A stretch of DNA of 64,000 bases from JAOABP01 sp964590395 (GTDB taxonomy: Bacteria > Hydrothermota > Tepidihabitantia > Tepidihabitantales > Tepidihabitantaceae), in contig CAZPVT010000005.1 of the NCBI GenBank assembly GCA_964590395.1, positions 192,989 through 256,988 on the forward strand, written 5' to 3'. Of the stretch, positions 43,450-52,469 are shown in pieces (the stretch's first letter is position 1; each line of letters opens with the position of its first letter). The notes below the pieces were generated by a model. The model was not told the DNA's origin. It saw only the letters and a list, made by a program, of their open reading frames with translations, and did not search any database. The position numbers and the translations under genes are program-made.

Positions 43450-44301
43450 TTAGTCTAATAATGCCCGAGCGTATTCCTCGGGGTTAAATGGTTCGAGATC
43501 GTTTAGTCCTTCCCCGGTGCCGATGAATTTAATTGGCAGTTCGAGTTCCATCACCACTGGTACAATCACCCCGCCCTTTGCGGTCCCATCCAATTTGGTA
43601 ATAATTATCCCGCTCAATTTGAGATGCTGGTTAAAGGTCTTAGCCTGCTGAATTCCATTTTGGCCAACTGTTGCATCCATAATCAGCCAGATTTCGTCCG
43701 GTGCACCGGGTTTGACTTTAGTGCAAACCCGTTTGATCTTCTCCACTTCTGCCATCAGGTCTTTACGCGTGTGCAGCCGACCTGCGGTGTCAATAAAGAC
43801 GATATCGAAGTTTTGTTCCTGTGCTTTGCATAGCGTATCAAAAGCGACGGCTGCTGCATCTTGTCCCTTTTGGGAACGAACGATTTCCACTTTTGCTCTT
43901 TCCGCCCAAATGGCTAACTGTTCCGCAGCCGCATCACGGTAGGTATCTCCAGCAGCAACTATTACCCTTTTCCCCAGTGAAGTGTAATAGTGGCACAGTT
44001 TGCCGATGGTGGTGGTTTTGCCAGAGCCGTTGACACCAACGACCATAATTACTTCGGGAGGGGTGTCAACGGAAGGTTTCGTTAGCAATCCGCGGCTAAG
44101 GATTTTGGCGATTTCCTGACGAAGTACGGTTGTGGGGTTACCCGCAGTGTGTTTGACAGTTTCGATCAACTGTTGAGTAGCGTTGATGCCGACATCAGCA
44201 GCAAGCAGGGTGGCGGTTAGGTCTTCGGTATTGACCCGGGGTGCTAAAGTCAGCCGGCTGAAGATGGCTCGAGTTTTAGCCAAGGTTTCGCGCAGTCCCA
44301 T
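43450..44301 (-). CDS. ftsY: Signal recognition particle receptor FtsY
   Basis: A 283-residue SRP receptor. The N domain (residues 1-80) is followed by the G domain with GVNGSGKTTTIG at 89-100, DTAGR near 173 and TKLDGTAKGG near 235, ending in GTGEGLNDLEPF. The acidic A domain is missing, as in many bacteria. It follows smc by three bases. Its RNA partner lies at 61062-61312. Confidence 0.96.
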   Translation of the reverse strand: MGLRETLAKTRAIFSRLTLAPRVNTEDLTATLLAADVGINATQQLIETVKHTAGNPTTVLRQEIAKILSRGLLTKPSVDTPPEVIMVVGVNGSGKTTTIGKLCHYYTSLGKRVIVAAGDTYRDAAAEQLAIWAERAKVEIVRSQKGQDAAAVAFDTLCKAQEQNFDIVFIDTAGRLHTRKDLMAEVEKIKRVCTKVKPGAPDEIWLIMDATVGQNGIQQAKTFNQHLKLSGIIITKLDGTAKGGVIVPVVMELELPIKFIGTGEGLNDLEPFNPEEYARALLD

Positions 44302-44304
44302 CGG

Positions 44305-47300
44305 TTAATTATCGGCCGGTGGTTGCTCAAGATTCTTTGCCCGATAATCGGCAAGGCTGACCGAGATTATTTTTGATATTCCGGGTTGCTCAGCGGTAAC
44401 ACCAAAGATAAGATCAGCACGTTCCACGGTTGTCCGGTTATGGGTGATGATGATTACCTGGGTGTTTTGTGTCAACCGTTTGAGGTAATCGGCAAACCTG
44501 CTGACATTGGCATCGTCGAGCGGCGCATCGATCTCGTCGAGGAAACAGAAGGGCGCGGGTTTGACCCGGTAAAAGGCGAAGAGGAGTGAGACCGCTAGGA
44601 GTGCTTTCTCACCGTCCGAGAGTTGTTCCAGCCTTTTTGGGTTTTTGCCACGGGGTTTGGCGATGATGGTAATTTCCCCTTCGAGCGGATCGCCATCGTT
44701 GCTCAACAGCAGATCTGCCTCTCCTTCAAGAAACAGTTCTTTAAACACCGCTTGAAAATGTTCGCGTACCTCCTGGTAGGTGGCGAGGAAGTGGTCGCGG
44801 GCATACTGGTCAATTTCTTTCAGGGACTCAGTTAAGTTCTTTTGCGCCTCCAGAACGTCATCTCGTTGAAACAGCAGTCTTTCTAGGTCTCTTTTTTCCT
44901 GTTCGTACTCCTCAAGCGCCAAAGGATTTACCTGTCCTAATACTTGGAGTCGGTTCCGTACCGCCTGCAACTTTTGGAAGTCGTCGGTTGATGGGGGAGG
45001 GACGTTGGCGGCAGTGTCGAAAACCGCAGGGCTGGCACCCACCGATTTCGCCTCTTCAATCAGCGCGCGGATTTTTGACTCAATTTCTGCTCGGGCTAAC
45101 CGCTGCTGGAAAAGGTTTTCTTGGTTCTCCTTATGTAACTGGCGCAATTCCGCCAAGTTTTTTTCCAATGCTGTGCTGGCAGTGACGACATCCTGAAGGT
45201 CATAGTGGCCAAAGATAGTTTCTGCAGATTGCAGTTTTACTCGCAGGTCAGTCAGCGTGGTTTGCCGGTTTTGGATAGCGGCGGTTATTTCCTGCCGGCG
45301 TTGTTCCAGCTCCTCCAGTGCCTGCGCAATTTCTTTGAGCCGGTGTTGCTTGCCAGTGAGCGTAGATTTAATATGTTCTGACTCAGTCTCCAGCCGCTGA
45401 ACTTTTGTCCGATGCTCGGTTAATTCGGCGAGAACGGTTGCTGCCTGTTTCAGCTCCAATTTTACCCGTTGCTCGTAATCCGCAGCGAGATTTTCTATCG
45501 TCGTGAGTTCGGTTTCCACCCGCTTGATTTCATTTGCAATCCTTGACAGTTGTTGCTGTTTTTCCGTCAGTTCGGTTTCTTGGTGGTCAATGATCTCGTT
45601 TAACCTTCGGTTCTCGTTAGCCAACCGTTCTTTTTCTCTTTTTAGTTCTGCCACTAAACTGACCGTGGCAGTAAATTTCCCTTCTTGGGCAAAGTACTGT
45701 CGTTCCTGTAACTTCAATTCACTCTCCCACTTTTCGATCTCGGTGATGATTTCGTTGCGGTGGTTTTTGATGGTCGTTTCTTGTTCAGGGAGGGTGGCGA
45801 GTTGCTGTTCGATTTCTTGATGGCGTTGTTTTAGTTCGGTGATTTCTGTTTCCCATTGGAATTTCTCTATATCCCTTCCGGCAATGACTAGGCGGGAGTC
45901 GCCGAAGTAGGCAAGCCCATCTTGGGTTACAAGCCGTGTCTGGGGGTGTTCGTTAACAATTGACATTAAGGCGGCGCGGTCTTTTACTACTTGGAATGAA
46001 TGTAAAATTTGCTGAATCAGCACCGGTGTGCTTTTATCAAAAGAGACAAAATCAGCCAAGGAGCCAATTAATCGTTCGTCCCCGATCGGCACTGATTGAG
46101 GCGAATGGTCTGTTTCGGTTGGGGAAGGGAGGAGCAAACCGATAGTTTTCTCCGGCAGAGTGGTAAAGAGTGTTTCCCAACTGATTGTGTTGATGTCCGG
46201 TGGGGCGAAAAAATCGATGAGTGAATAAAGGACTGCAGCGCATGCCGGTTCCCAGTCGGGGTTGGGTTTAAGCAACTCCCTGATGGTTTTGGTCTTTTTT
46301 CTGTCCAAAACGGCTCGGATTTTAGTTAAGTCATCTGCCGTAGTTCTACCACTTAAACGAGTGATTTCTTGATTTATTTCGGCCCTTACTTCCTGTAGTG
46401 CCAGCCGTTTTTTACCGACTTCGGTTAACTGCTGATCGATTTTGGCTAACAGTTCTTGCCGGTCCGTTATCGTGGTGCGCAACGTTTCTATCGTTTGTTT
46501 TACTCGGTTGTTTTCCTGGGCTAATTTTTTTAAATCAATTTCAGCCTGGTCCAGTTGGTTGGTGATTCGTTTCCGTTCTTCGAGTGTCCGGTGCAGGGTG
46601 GCGCGGTTGTTGGCTAAATCTGCTTCCAGTTTGATGATACTGCTTCTCAGTTGCTGTTCTTTTTCCCAAGCCTGGCGCAGTTCATTTCTTTTGTCTTCAG
46701 CCTGTTGCTGGGTGGTAACCGTTTCTGATTCTTGGTGGCGTGTTGCGTTCTGGACATTTTCTAGTTCTTTTTGTTTTAATCTTACCGTTTCATTAGTTTC
46801 TTCTAATTGAGCGATCGCGTTGGCAAAGAGTTTTTCCAGTTCTGCGATCTCTTTTGTCAGTTGTTGCTTTTCAGCTTGCAATTCGGCTTTTTTCTTCTGT
46901 AGAAACTCCAGTTCCTGTTTTTCCATCAAATCCTTGGTTGTCAGTTCGGTAAGCATTTCCCGGTATTGATTCAATTGCTTGAGCGCGCGCTCACGCTCGC
47001 CCTGGACTTCAAGTATTTGTGAATGAAGTTTGTTCAACTCCGCTTCCAGTTGGCGGATTTGCAGTACCTTTGCTGCTTCATCTGCCTCCTGTTCCCGAAT
47101 TACTTTTTCCGTCGCAACCAGCTCCTCCTGCCAGTGGTAATAAGCCGCTTTAAGTTCTACCAGGCGCAACCGGTTCTCTTCCTCTTTGAGGCGTTGATAC
47201 ACGCGTAACCTTGCCGTCTGGCGTTGTAAACTCCTTACCACGCGTTCTCGTTCCGCGATGATATCCTCTAATCGGGTCAAATCCGCCCGCGTCAACTCGA

Positions 47301-47826
47301 GTTTACGTTGACAGTCTTCCTTTGCTTCCCGGAATTTTGTCAGAGTCGCAGCCTCTTCAAACAACTGACGGATGTTACCAGCAATTATCTCTCTTATCTG
47401 GCGGAGGTCAAATATCGAGTAGGTTTTAGTGCCGATGCCGGTAGAGAGAAATAGATCCTGAATATCCCGCAGTCGGCAGGGTTGACGATTGAGATAGTAC
47501 TCACTTTCTCCGGAACGAAAAAACCGCCTTCGGATTTCTACTTCAGAGCCAAGTTCTGGCCGGTCTCCGGTGGCAAGGACGAGACGCACTTCGGCAAAAT
47601 TCACTGGTGGAATTTGGGCAGTGCCGGCAAAGATCAGGTCCTCATTTTTGGCACAGCGCAGGACCGAAAAAGACTGTTCGCCCAAAACCCAACGCAAGGC
47701 ATCAAGGACGTTAGACTTACCACAACCATTGGGCCCGATGATGCAGTTCATTCCTGGTGCAAAATGGAGTGTGGTCTTTTCCTGAAAGGATTTAAATCCC
47801 AAGAGCTGTAATTCTTTGATATACAC
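44305..47826 (-). CDS. smc: Chromosome segregation protein SMC
   Basis: An 1173-residue SMC ATPase. Walker A GPNGCGKSN is at residues 31-39. Two long coiled coils (about 165-480 and 660-910) flank a hinge. The signature LSDGEKALLAVS and Walker B FLDEIDAPLDDANV lie near the C-terminus. The conserved Gly residues of the hinge core are not obvious by eye. The start is GTG at 47826, nine bases after a -10 box. scpA and scpB are not in the window; parA and parB are close by. Confidence 0.96.
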   Translation of the reverse strand: MYIKELQLLGFKSFQEKTTLHFAPGMNCIIGPNGCGKSNVLDALRWVLGEQSFSVLRCAKNEDLIFAGTAQIPPVNFAEVRLVLATGDRPELGSEVEIRRRFFRSGESEYYLNRQPCRLRDIQDLFLSTGIGTKTYSIFDLRQIREIIAGNIRQLFEEAATLTKFREAKEDCQRKLELTRADLTRLEDIIAERERVVRSLQRQTARLRVYQRLKEEENRLRLVELKAAYYHWQEELVATEKVIREQEADEAAKVLQIRQLEAELNKLHSQILEVQGERERALKQLNQYREMLTELTTKDLMEKQELEFLQKKKAELQAEKQQLTKEIAELEKLFANAIAQLEETNETVRLKQKELENVQNATRHQESETVTTQQQAEDKRNELRQAWEKEQQLRSSIIKLEADLANNRATLHRTLEERKRITNQLDQAEIDLKKLAQENNRVKQTIETLRTTITDRQELLAKIDQQLTEVGKKRLALQEVRAEINQEITRLSGRTTADDLTKIRAVLDRKKTKTIRELLKPNPDWEPACAAVLYSLIDFFAPPDINTISWETLFTTLPEKTIGLLLPSPTETDHSPQSVPIGDERLIGSLADFVSFDKSTPVLIQQILHSFQVVKDRAALMSIVNEHPQTRLVTQDGLAYFGDSRLVIAGRDIEKFQWETEITELKQRHQEIEQQLATLPEQETTIKNHRNEIITEIEKWESELKLQERQYFAQEGKFTATVSLVAELKREKERLANENRRLNEIIDHQETELTEKQQQLSRIANEIKRVETELTTIENLAADYEQRVKLELKQAATVLAELTEHRTKVQRLETESEHIKSTLTGKQHRLKEIAQALEELEQRRQEITAAIQNRQTTLTDLRVKLQSAETIFGHYDLQDVVTASTALEKNLAELRQLHKENQENLFQQRLARAEIESKIRALIEEAKSVGASPAVFDTAANVPPPSTDDFQKLQAVRNRLQVLGQVNPLALEEYEQEKRDLERLLFQRDDVLEAQKNLTESLKEIDQYARDHFLATYQEVREHFQAVFKELFLEGEADLLLSNDGDPLEGEITIIAKPRGKNPKRLEQLSDGEKALLAVSLLFAFYRVKPAPFCFLDEIDAPLDDANVSRFADYLKRLTQNTQVIIITHNRTTVERADLIFGVTAEQPGISKIISVSLADYRAKNLEQPPADN

Positions 47827-47835
47827 CTATCCTTA

Positions 47836-47864
47836 ATGATATACGCCATTTAAGTAAGAGTCAA
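47836..47864 (-). promoter_or_regulatory. smc-ftsY promoter
   Basis: On the minus strand, TTGACT (47864-47859), 17 bases, TATCAT (47841-47836), then nine bases to the GTG at 47826. The AAGGA between -10 and start would mostly lie before the transcript begins. Confidence 0.6.
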
Positions 47865-47918
47865 CATTTTTTATTGCCGCAACAGTTCGGGGTTATGCAG
47901 CCGCGGTGTCTTTATTGG

Positions 47919-48183
47919 ACTTTTGTGATTACTCCGCTTCTAACTCTTCGGGTTAGCGCCGGTCTTGTTATTACGGTCAGGGCGTTTCACAGTCTTAACC
48001 GCATCTTGGGCATTACTATAGAAATAACCCAAACCAGTGCCCGATTTAGAACTGTCTGATCAATTGCCGTCCAAACCATAACTGCGACGCCCAACCAAAT
48101 CCTGATTACCATTCCAACAGTGACTCTATTGTCAACCATAATGAGAACCGTCCCGGATACTGTGGAGGGGGAGAGTGCAAAAT
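47919..48183 (+). repeat. Diverged intergenic element, copy C (upstream of smc)
   Basis: The 399-base gap 47827-48225 holds no gene I can support. Bases 48147-48171 (starting ACCGTCCCGGATACTG) match copy A at 23 of 25 positions, and both are followed closely by AAAAT. The stretch before it is AC-rich on the plus strand, while 47919-47985 is GT-rich. Frames across it give Thr/Ile-rich or Val-rich peptides on opposite strands, interrupted by a stop, so I do not call a gene. Confidence 0.6.
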
Positions 48184-48225
48184 CCAACAGAAATTAGATT
48201 AACACCCGATATTTCAATGAGATAA

Positions 48226-48978
48226 TCAAATTTTTAATATTTCTGCTGGATCAATGGGTTTGCCCATTTTGCGGATCTCAAAATGTAAATGAGGAGCGCT
48301 TGCTTGTCCGGTCATTCCGACTTTGCCGATAATCTGTCCTACTTTTATGGTATCTCCTTGGTTAACATTCCATTGGCTGAGGTGGCCGTAATATGTCTCA
48401 TAGCCGTCACTGTGAGCGATGATTAGAAACCGGCCTAAATGGCGATCAGCCCCGCGAGCGGTAACAATACCATCAGCCGCAGCAAATACTGGGCTGTCCT
48501 TTGGTGCCGCAAGGTCAACGGCGATATGCTCCGGGCTGCTGCGTCGAGATACGACATAGTTAACAACTGGTATCAGAACCGGTATTGGATATTTGCCCCA
48601 GGGTTGGTTTTTAATCCAGTCCGGGATCGTGAATGAGTCATGGGAAGCATTTTGCCAGTCAATCGGTCTGGGAGTTAAATCCACGCCCAGAATTCGGGCA
48701 AGTTTTTCCCTTTCTGCTTCGAGATATTCCAGTCGTTCTTTAAGATAAGTGATTTTTTTGAACTCCTTTTCCAGGGTGCGGTTGCGCTGGGTCAGATAGA
48801 TTAGGCGTGAGAAGCGGTACGCACCGGAGGCAATGATGCCGAAGGCAGTAAAAACAGCGAGTGCGGATAGACACAGCAGTACGAATAGAAGTCGGGCAAT
48901 GCCCAGGGAAATGGTGAAACGGAGTGAGTTGGGGGTATAGTTGCCGAAAATAAAAACGGTAATTTCTTTTTTCGCCAC
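48226..48978 (-). CDS. M23 (LytM-type) cell-wall endopeptidase, membrane-anchored
   Basis: A 250-residue protein. One membrane segment (about residues 25-50) is followed by a coiled coil (about 60-92) and a C-terminal peptidase M23 domain. Zinc-site motifs are HIAVDL, YGHLSQW and HLHFEIRK. It is probably periplasmic and cuts peptidoglycan cross-links. It starts directly after the parB stop, so segregation and wall genes form one unit. The coiled-coil plus M23 layout also occurs in EnvC-like activators, but both metal ligand motifs are kept here. Confidence 0.9.
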   Translation of the reverse strand: MAKKEITVFIFGNYTPNSLRFTISLGIARLLFVLLCLSALAVFTAFGIIASGAYRFSRLIYLTQRNRTLEKEFKKITYLKERLEYLEAEREKLARILGVDLTPRPIDWQNASHDSFTIPDWIKNQPWGKYPIPVLIPVVNYVVSRRSSPEHIAVDLAAPKDSPVFAAADGIVTARGADRHLGRFLIIAHSDGYETYYGHLSQWNVNQGDTIKVGQIIGKVGMTGQASAPHLHFEIRKMGKPIDPAEILKI

Positions 48979-49839
48979 TCAGGTTTTTTTTATAAGTTGC
49001 AATATACGATCAAGGTCTGCCAAGTTAAAGAACTCAATGGTCAGTTTACCAGGAGATTTACTGGGCGGAACAATGGTGACCTTGGTGCCTAAAAACTCTT
49101 GCAAGGATTGTTCGAGCGCGATAAGGTGCACATCTTTTTCTGTCGTGGTTGTGGACTTTTTTGATGTTGCCGGTTTTTTTTCGCTACACAATCGTTCCAA
49201 AGTTCGAACCGACAGTCCTTCGGCAATTACCCGTTCGCATAGTTCTACCTGTTCACGCCGACTGGAGAGAGCCAGCAGGGCGCGAGCGTGGCCAGAGGTG
49301 ATCTGACCCGCAGCAAGGGCTTCGCGCACCCGGAATGGCAAGGAGAGTAGTCTCAATGCGTTGGTGATAGTGGAGCGGTCTTTACCTACCTTTTGGGCAA
49401 TCTCGTCATGAGTTAAGTTAAATTTTTCGGCAAGAGTTTTATAGGCAAGTGCTTCGTCAATTGGGTTAAGGTCCTGGCGTTGGATGTTCTCAATCAGTGC
49501 CATCTCCAGCATTTCCCGGTCGTCAACGGAGCGGACAATAGCCGGGATAGTTTCCAGACCAGCTGCTTTAGCAGCCCGCCAGCGGCGTTCCCCCATTACC
49601 AGTTCATAGCCATCGTGGCGCCGGCGCACTACTACCGGTTGGAGAACACCTTTTTCTTTTATTGAGGTAACCAGTTCCTGAAAACGGAGGTCATTTTCTG
49701 ATTCCTTAGTTAGCCGGGGTTGAAATGGGTTGGGACGAATTTCCGCAACCGGCACCAACCGGGGTTCGGCGGTAAGTATCTCCTGGGTTCTTTCCGGAAT
49801 AATCGCCCGCAGTCCTTTGCCTAAAGCCTTACGACTCAT
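48979..49839 (-). CDS. parB: Chromosome partitioning protein ParB
   Basis: A 286-residue CTPase that spreads from parS sites. The N-terminal ParA-contact motif KALGKGLRAIIP is followed by box I/II (NPFQPR, VMGERRWRAAKAAGL) and ALIENIQRQDLNPIDEA. A helix-turn-helix (HDEIAQKVGKDRSTITNALRLL) and a C-terminal dimerisation domain follow. The ATG at 49839 gives the family start; longer frames overlap parA and lack resemblance. It overlaps the parA end by 11 bases. I did not find a canonical TGTTTCACGTGAAACA parS site nearby. Confidence 0.96.
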   Translation of the reverse strand: MSRKALGKGLRAIIPERTQEILTAEPRLVPVAEIRPNPFQPRLTKESENDLRFQELVTSIKEKGVLQPVVVRRRHDGYELVMGERRWRAAKAAGLETIPAIVRSVDDREMLEMALIENIQRQDLNPIDEALAYKTLAEKFNLTHDEIAQKVGKDRSTITNALRLLSLPFRVREALAAGQITSGHARALLALSSRREQVELCERVIAEGLSVRTLERLCSEKKPATSKKSTTTTEKDVHLIALEQSLQEFLGTKVTIVPPSKSPGKLTIEFFNLADLDRILQLIKKT

Positions 49840-50617
49840 CTGCTGGTAAACTAACACGATGGCGGTTAATGATTTCCTCAACCATTGCCAGATAAGCCTG
49901 GGCGCCTGCTGACTGACCGTCATAGGCAAATATCGGTTTGCCAAAACTGGGTGCTTCTGCGAGACGGACACTGCGGGGGATGATGGTATTAAACACCTGC
50001 TCCTTGAAGAATTCCCGGACTTCCTTTTCAACCTGTTGACAGAGATTGAATCGACTGGTGAACATCGTGAGTAGTACCCCCTCAATTTCTAAATGCGGGT
50101 TAAGACTGCTGCGAATCAGGTTAATGGTTTCTAAGAGTCGGGACATACCTTCTAGGGCGTAATATTCGGCTTGAACCGGTATGATGACACCACGGGTGGC
50201 AACCAGGCTGTTGACGGTAAGGAGTAAAAGTGATGGTGGGCAATCAATGATGATAAAGGAGTAGTTCGGTTCGATGAGGTTGAGTGCGCGGGCAAGGCGG
50301 AATTCCCGGTGTTCGGTATCAACCAGTTCAACTTCAGCACCGGCAAGGTTAAGTGTTGCCGGTAAAAGGTCCATCTTTTCATAGCAGTTGCGGATGATGG
50401 CGTCATCTACCCGCTGGGCTTCTAATAGCGTTTCATATACTGAGACCGAAAGGTTATTGCGGTCGATACCCAAGCCAACTGTAGCGTGTGCTTGGGGGTC
50501 CATATCCACCAGTAGCACCTTGAACTGTCGGAGTGCTAAACCAGCTGCAAGGTTGATCGCGGTGGTGGTCTTTCCGACACCACCTTTCTGATTACAGACC
50601 GCGATCCGGTGCGCCAT
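49829..50617 (-). CDS. parA: Chromosome partitioning ATPase ParA (Soj)
   Basis: A 262-residue deviant-Walker ATPase starting MAHRIAVCNQKGGVGKTTTA, with KGGVGKTT at 11-18. It also has LLVDMDPQAHAT and IIIDCPPSLLLLT. The ATG at 50617 is chosen over a GTG at 50623 because a -10 box at 50630-50625 would put the transcript start right at the ATG, and the GTG is too close to that box. It leads the parA-parB-M23 operon. Confidence 0.95.
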   Translation of the reverse strand: MAHRIAVCNQKGGVGKTTTAINLAAGLALRQFKVLLVDMDPQAHATVGLGIDRNNLSVSVYETLLEAQRVDDAIIRNCYEKMDLLPATLNLAGAEVELVDTEHREFRLARALNLIEPNYSFIIIDCPPSLLLLTVNSLVATRGVIIPVQAEYYALEGMSRLLETINLIRSSLNPHLEIEGVLLTMFTSRFNLCQQVEKEVREFFKEQVFNTIIPRSVRLAEAPSFGKPIFAYDGQSAGAQAYLAMVEEIINRHRVSLPADES

Positions 50618-50624
50618 ATTCACA

Positions 50625-50652
50625 AATTTAACCTAAGTAATTTATCTGTCAA
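50625..50652 (-). promoter_or_regulatory. parA promoter (leaderless type)
   Basis: On the minus strand, TTGACA (50652-50647), 16 bases, TAAATT (50630-50625), then seven bases to the ATG. Confidence 0.7.
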
Positions 50653-50725
50653 ACTGGGCAGAATCAGGTTTTTTGCTTTCAGACCGGGGATAAAAGTTGA
50701 TATTCTGGATAGGGAGAGTTGATAG

Positions 50726-51277
50726 TTAGCTGGTCAGTTGTTCATAATAGTCAACCCTGCCGACACCAAAGGGAAAACGGGCAACCCGTTGCCCCATTCC
50801 GTCCGGTAAGGTGCGGATTAAGTACAGGGAGTCGATGACCCCCAGGGTTTTTCCCATACGGTTTGCCTCAGTGAGTGCCGGATCAAGAGCATTTGGGTCG
50901 GCAACACGAAAAAGGATTAGGTGAGATTTGAGTTCTTCTTCGGAGAGGAGCAGAGGTGAGGGTTCCACACCAGTGAGACTGCGGCGCAGAGCGAGAATCG
51001 CTTCCTGTCCCCGGGTGATTTCTCCGATAATCGTCTCTCCTGCCCGCTGCCACTTTTCAACCGTTATTGCCAAGGGGTGAAGGTTTCTTCGGGTGTGACT
51101 GATAAAGTCAATTACAGACAGGATTTCTCCCAGATCTGCTGGAACCCACGGCAAGACGAGCTGAATATACGGTTCCGGCTGATCGATGTTGGGAGCAAAT
51201 CTTTCACGCAGTTGCTGAAATTCTGTGGACAGTTCAAGCTTGGGAAAGAGGACGATAGTGAAATATGAGACTTTCAT
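50726..51277 (-). CDS. 2'-5' RNA ligase/2H phosphoesterase-like protein, first motif lost
   Basis: A 183-residue protein starting MKVSYFTIVLFPKLEL. Its layout fits the 2H superfamily: a strand with PYIQLVLPWV, a central helix with VIDFISHTRR, a second strand SHLILFRV, and FPFGVGRVDYY near the end. The first HxT/S motif is absent (YIQ), and the second is only partly kept (HLI), so ligase or phosphodiesterase activity is unlikely. It has its own leaderless-type promoter. Confidence 0.55.
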   Translation of the reverse strand: MKVSYFTIVLFPKLELSTEFQQLRERFAPNIDQPEPYIQLVLPWVPADLGEILSVIDFISHTRRNLHPLAITVEKWQRAGETIIGEITRGQEAILALRRSLTGVEPSPLLLSEEELKSHLILFRVADPNALDPALTEANRMGKTLGVIDSLYLIRTLPDGMGQRVARFPFGVGRVDYYEQLTS

Positions 51278-51282
51278 AATTA

Positions 51283-51310
51283 ATTATACTAAATTGTTAA
51301 CTATTTGCAA
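51283..51310 (-). promoter_or_regulatory. Promoter of the 2H-like gene (leaderless type)
   Basis: On the minus strand, TTGCAA (51310-51305), 16 bases, TATAAT (51288-51283), then five bases to the ATG. Confidence 0.65.
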
Positions 51311-51325
51311 TATCTAAAGATAGCT

Positions 51326-52306
51326 TCAGTCAATACGTATCTGGGTTAGCAGGGGTTCATCTAAGGGAGTAGCAGTTATTAGCTGGTCGTCACACCGGAC
51401 TTTTATTGCTGGTAGGTCTTTACCATCGGAATAGCGGGCGCAGAGGCGGGCAGCAATTGCAATGTCCTTAGGGGAATGGGATTTGATTAGTATGGTAAGC
51501 GGACCAGGAATATCAACCGGTTCTAAGATGCTATCCTGTTTTGTGGCAAGGTTGGTGAGAATCCGGTTTTCCATTTCGTTTCTGCCAACCACCACCTTTT
51601 TCTCTGAGTGCAGACGAAAATGCCTGCCTACCCTTAGAATCTTCATATCCCAGATCGTTTCCTCGTTGTGATCAAAAGCTTCTTTAAGCCGGCGGGCAAA
51701 GTTTTTATCGGTTAAGAGACAACCACCAGCCGGACATGGATACTCTTTGATCCCGAACTTTTCTGCAAGGGCAATCTGGGGCTTTCTTGAGCGTCCCTGA
51801 ATTGCCAGCAATTTTCCCCGATCTACCAGTCCCTGAATTTCCGGTACTGTCGGTTCGAGCAGCTTTGCTGATAGGGGACGCAAGACCCTGCCGGTCAGGC
51901 CCGACTTCTTTTCAATCAATTTCAAAGATTGGAAATGCTGGGACATCGGCCTTTCTCCGAGCACCTCACCGGTAATAATAAATTGCGCGCCGATCTCCTC
52001 CATATACTTGCGGGCAAGGCGAAAGGTGTAAATCCGACAGTCAATACAGGGGTTCATAGCACTGCCGTAACCGTGGTTGGGCTTTTTGAGCATCTGAATA
52101 TAATCCTCGCCCACCGGGACGATTTTTAAGTTTATTCCCAGTTGTTCTGCCGCCTTTCGGGCTTCGTGCCGGCAGCCTTTCTTTGTGCAGGTGCAAAATG
52201 GGGTGACAAAATTGATACCGATAACATCAACGTTCTGCTCCAGGATGATTTTACAGGCGAGTATGGAGTCTAAACCACCGGAAATCAATGCTAATGCTTT
52301 GGGCAT
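51326..52306 (-). CDS. PP-loop ATPase, predicted tRNA thiolation enzyme (ThiI/MnmA-like)
   Basis: A 326-residue protein starting MPKALALISGGLDSILA; SGGLDS is the PP-loop that adenylates a tRNA base. Cys motifs follow: CTCTKKGC near 46, NPCIDC near 91, and CPAGGC near 194, with the family blocks ITGEVLGERPMSQH and GRSRKPQIALAEKFG. The Cys pairs could hold zinc or an iron-sulfur cluster and carry sulfur. The exact tRNA position cannot be told. The ATG at 52306 is seven bases after a -10 box; a longer frame reaches 52603 but has no resemblance and overlaps tspO on the other strand. Confidence 0.7.
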   Translation of the reverse strand: MPKALALISGGLDSILACKIILEQNVDVIGINFVTPFCTCTKKGCRHEARKAAEQLGINLKIVPVGEDYIQMLKKPNHGYGSAMNPCIDCRIYTFRLARKYMEEIGAQFIITGEVLGERPMSQHFQSLKLIEKKSGLTGRVLRPLSAKLLEPTVPEIQGLVDRGKLLAIQGRSRKPQIALAEKFGIKEYPCPAGGCLLTDKNFARRLKEAFDHNEETIWDMKILRVGRHFRLHSEKKVVVGRNEMENRILTNLATKQDSILEPVDIPGPLTILIKSHSPKDIAIAARLCARYSDGKDLPAIKVRCDDQLITATPLDEPLLTQIRID

Positions 52307-52313
52307 ATTATTA

Positions 52314-52341
52314 AAAATATTACTGGTAATAGCAAAGTCAA
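52314..52341 (-). promoter_or_regulatory. Promoter of the PP-loop gene (leaderless type)
   Basis: On the minus strand, TTGACT (52341-52336), 16 bases, TATTTT (52319-52314), then seven bases to the ATG. Confidence 0.65.
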
Positions 52342-52415
52342 AGGCAGTTGTGGTAATTAATGGACCGAAGTTTATGTTCAGAATAACAATGTTGATTTCT
52401 GTTAAAGTAGTGAAT

Positions 52416-52442
52416 TGACATTTTAAATACCGGGGTATAATA
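52416..52442 (+). promoter_or_regulatory. tspO-peroxiredoxin-ferritin promoter
   Basis: TTGACA (52416-52421), 15 bases, TATAAT (52437-52442). A normal leader with GGGAGGTG before the tspO ATG follows. It lies back to back with the PP-loop gene promoter. Confidence 0.75.
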
Positions 52443-52469
52443 AGAACAGTTGCAATGGGAGGTGTTTTT

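Noticed and set aside
47874..48059. Plus-strand frame in the smc upstream gap, continuing past a stop
   Set aside because: The composition is the same artefact as in the other copies. There is no start context and there is a stop inside; it is treated as part of the element.
47930..48060. Integron attC-like hairpins (CTAAC...GTTAG) in the smc upstream gap
   Set aside because: The bases do not fit the RYYYAAC/GTTRRRY core rules, and there is no integrase or cassette array.
49840..50085. 82-residue N-terminal extension of ParB
   Set aside because: It lies inside parA. The family N-terminus begins at the ATG at 49839.
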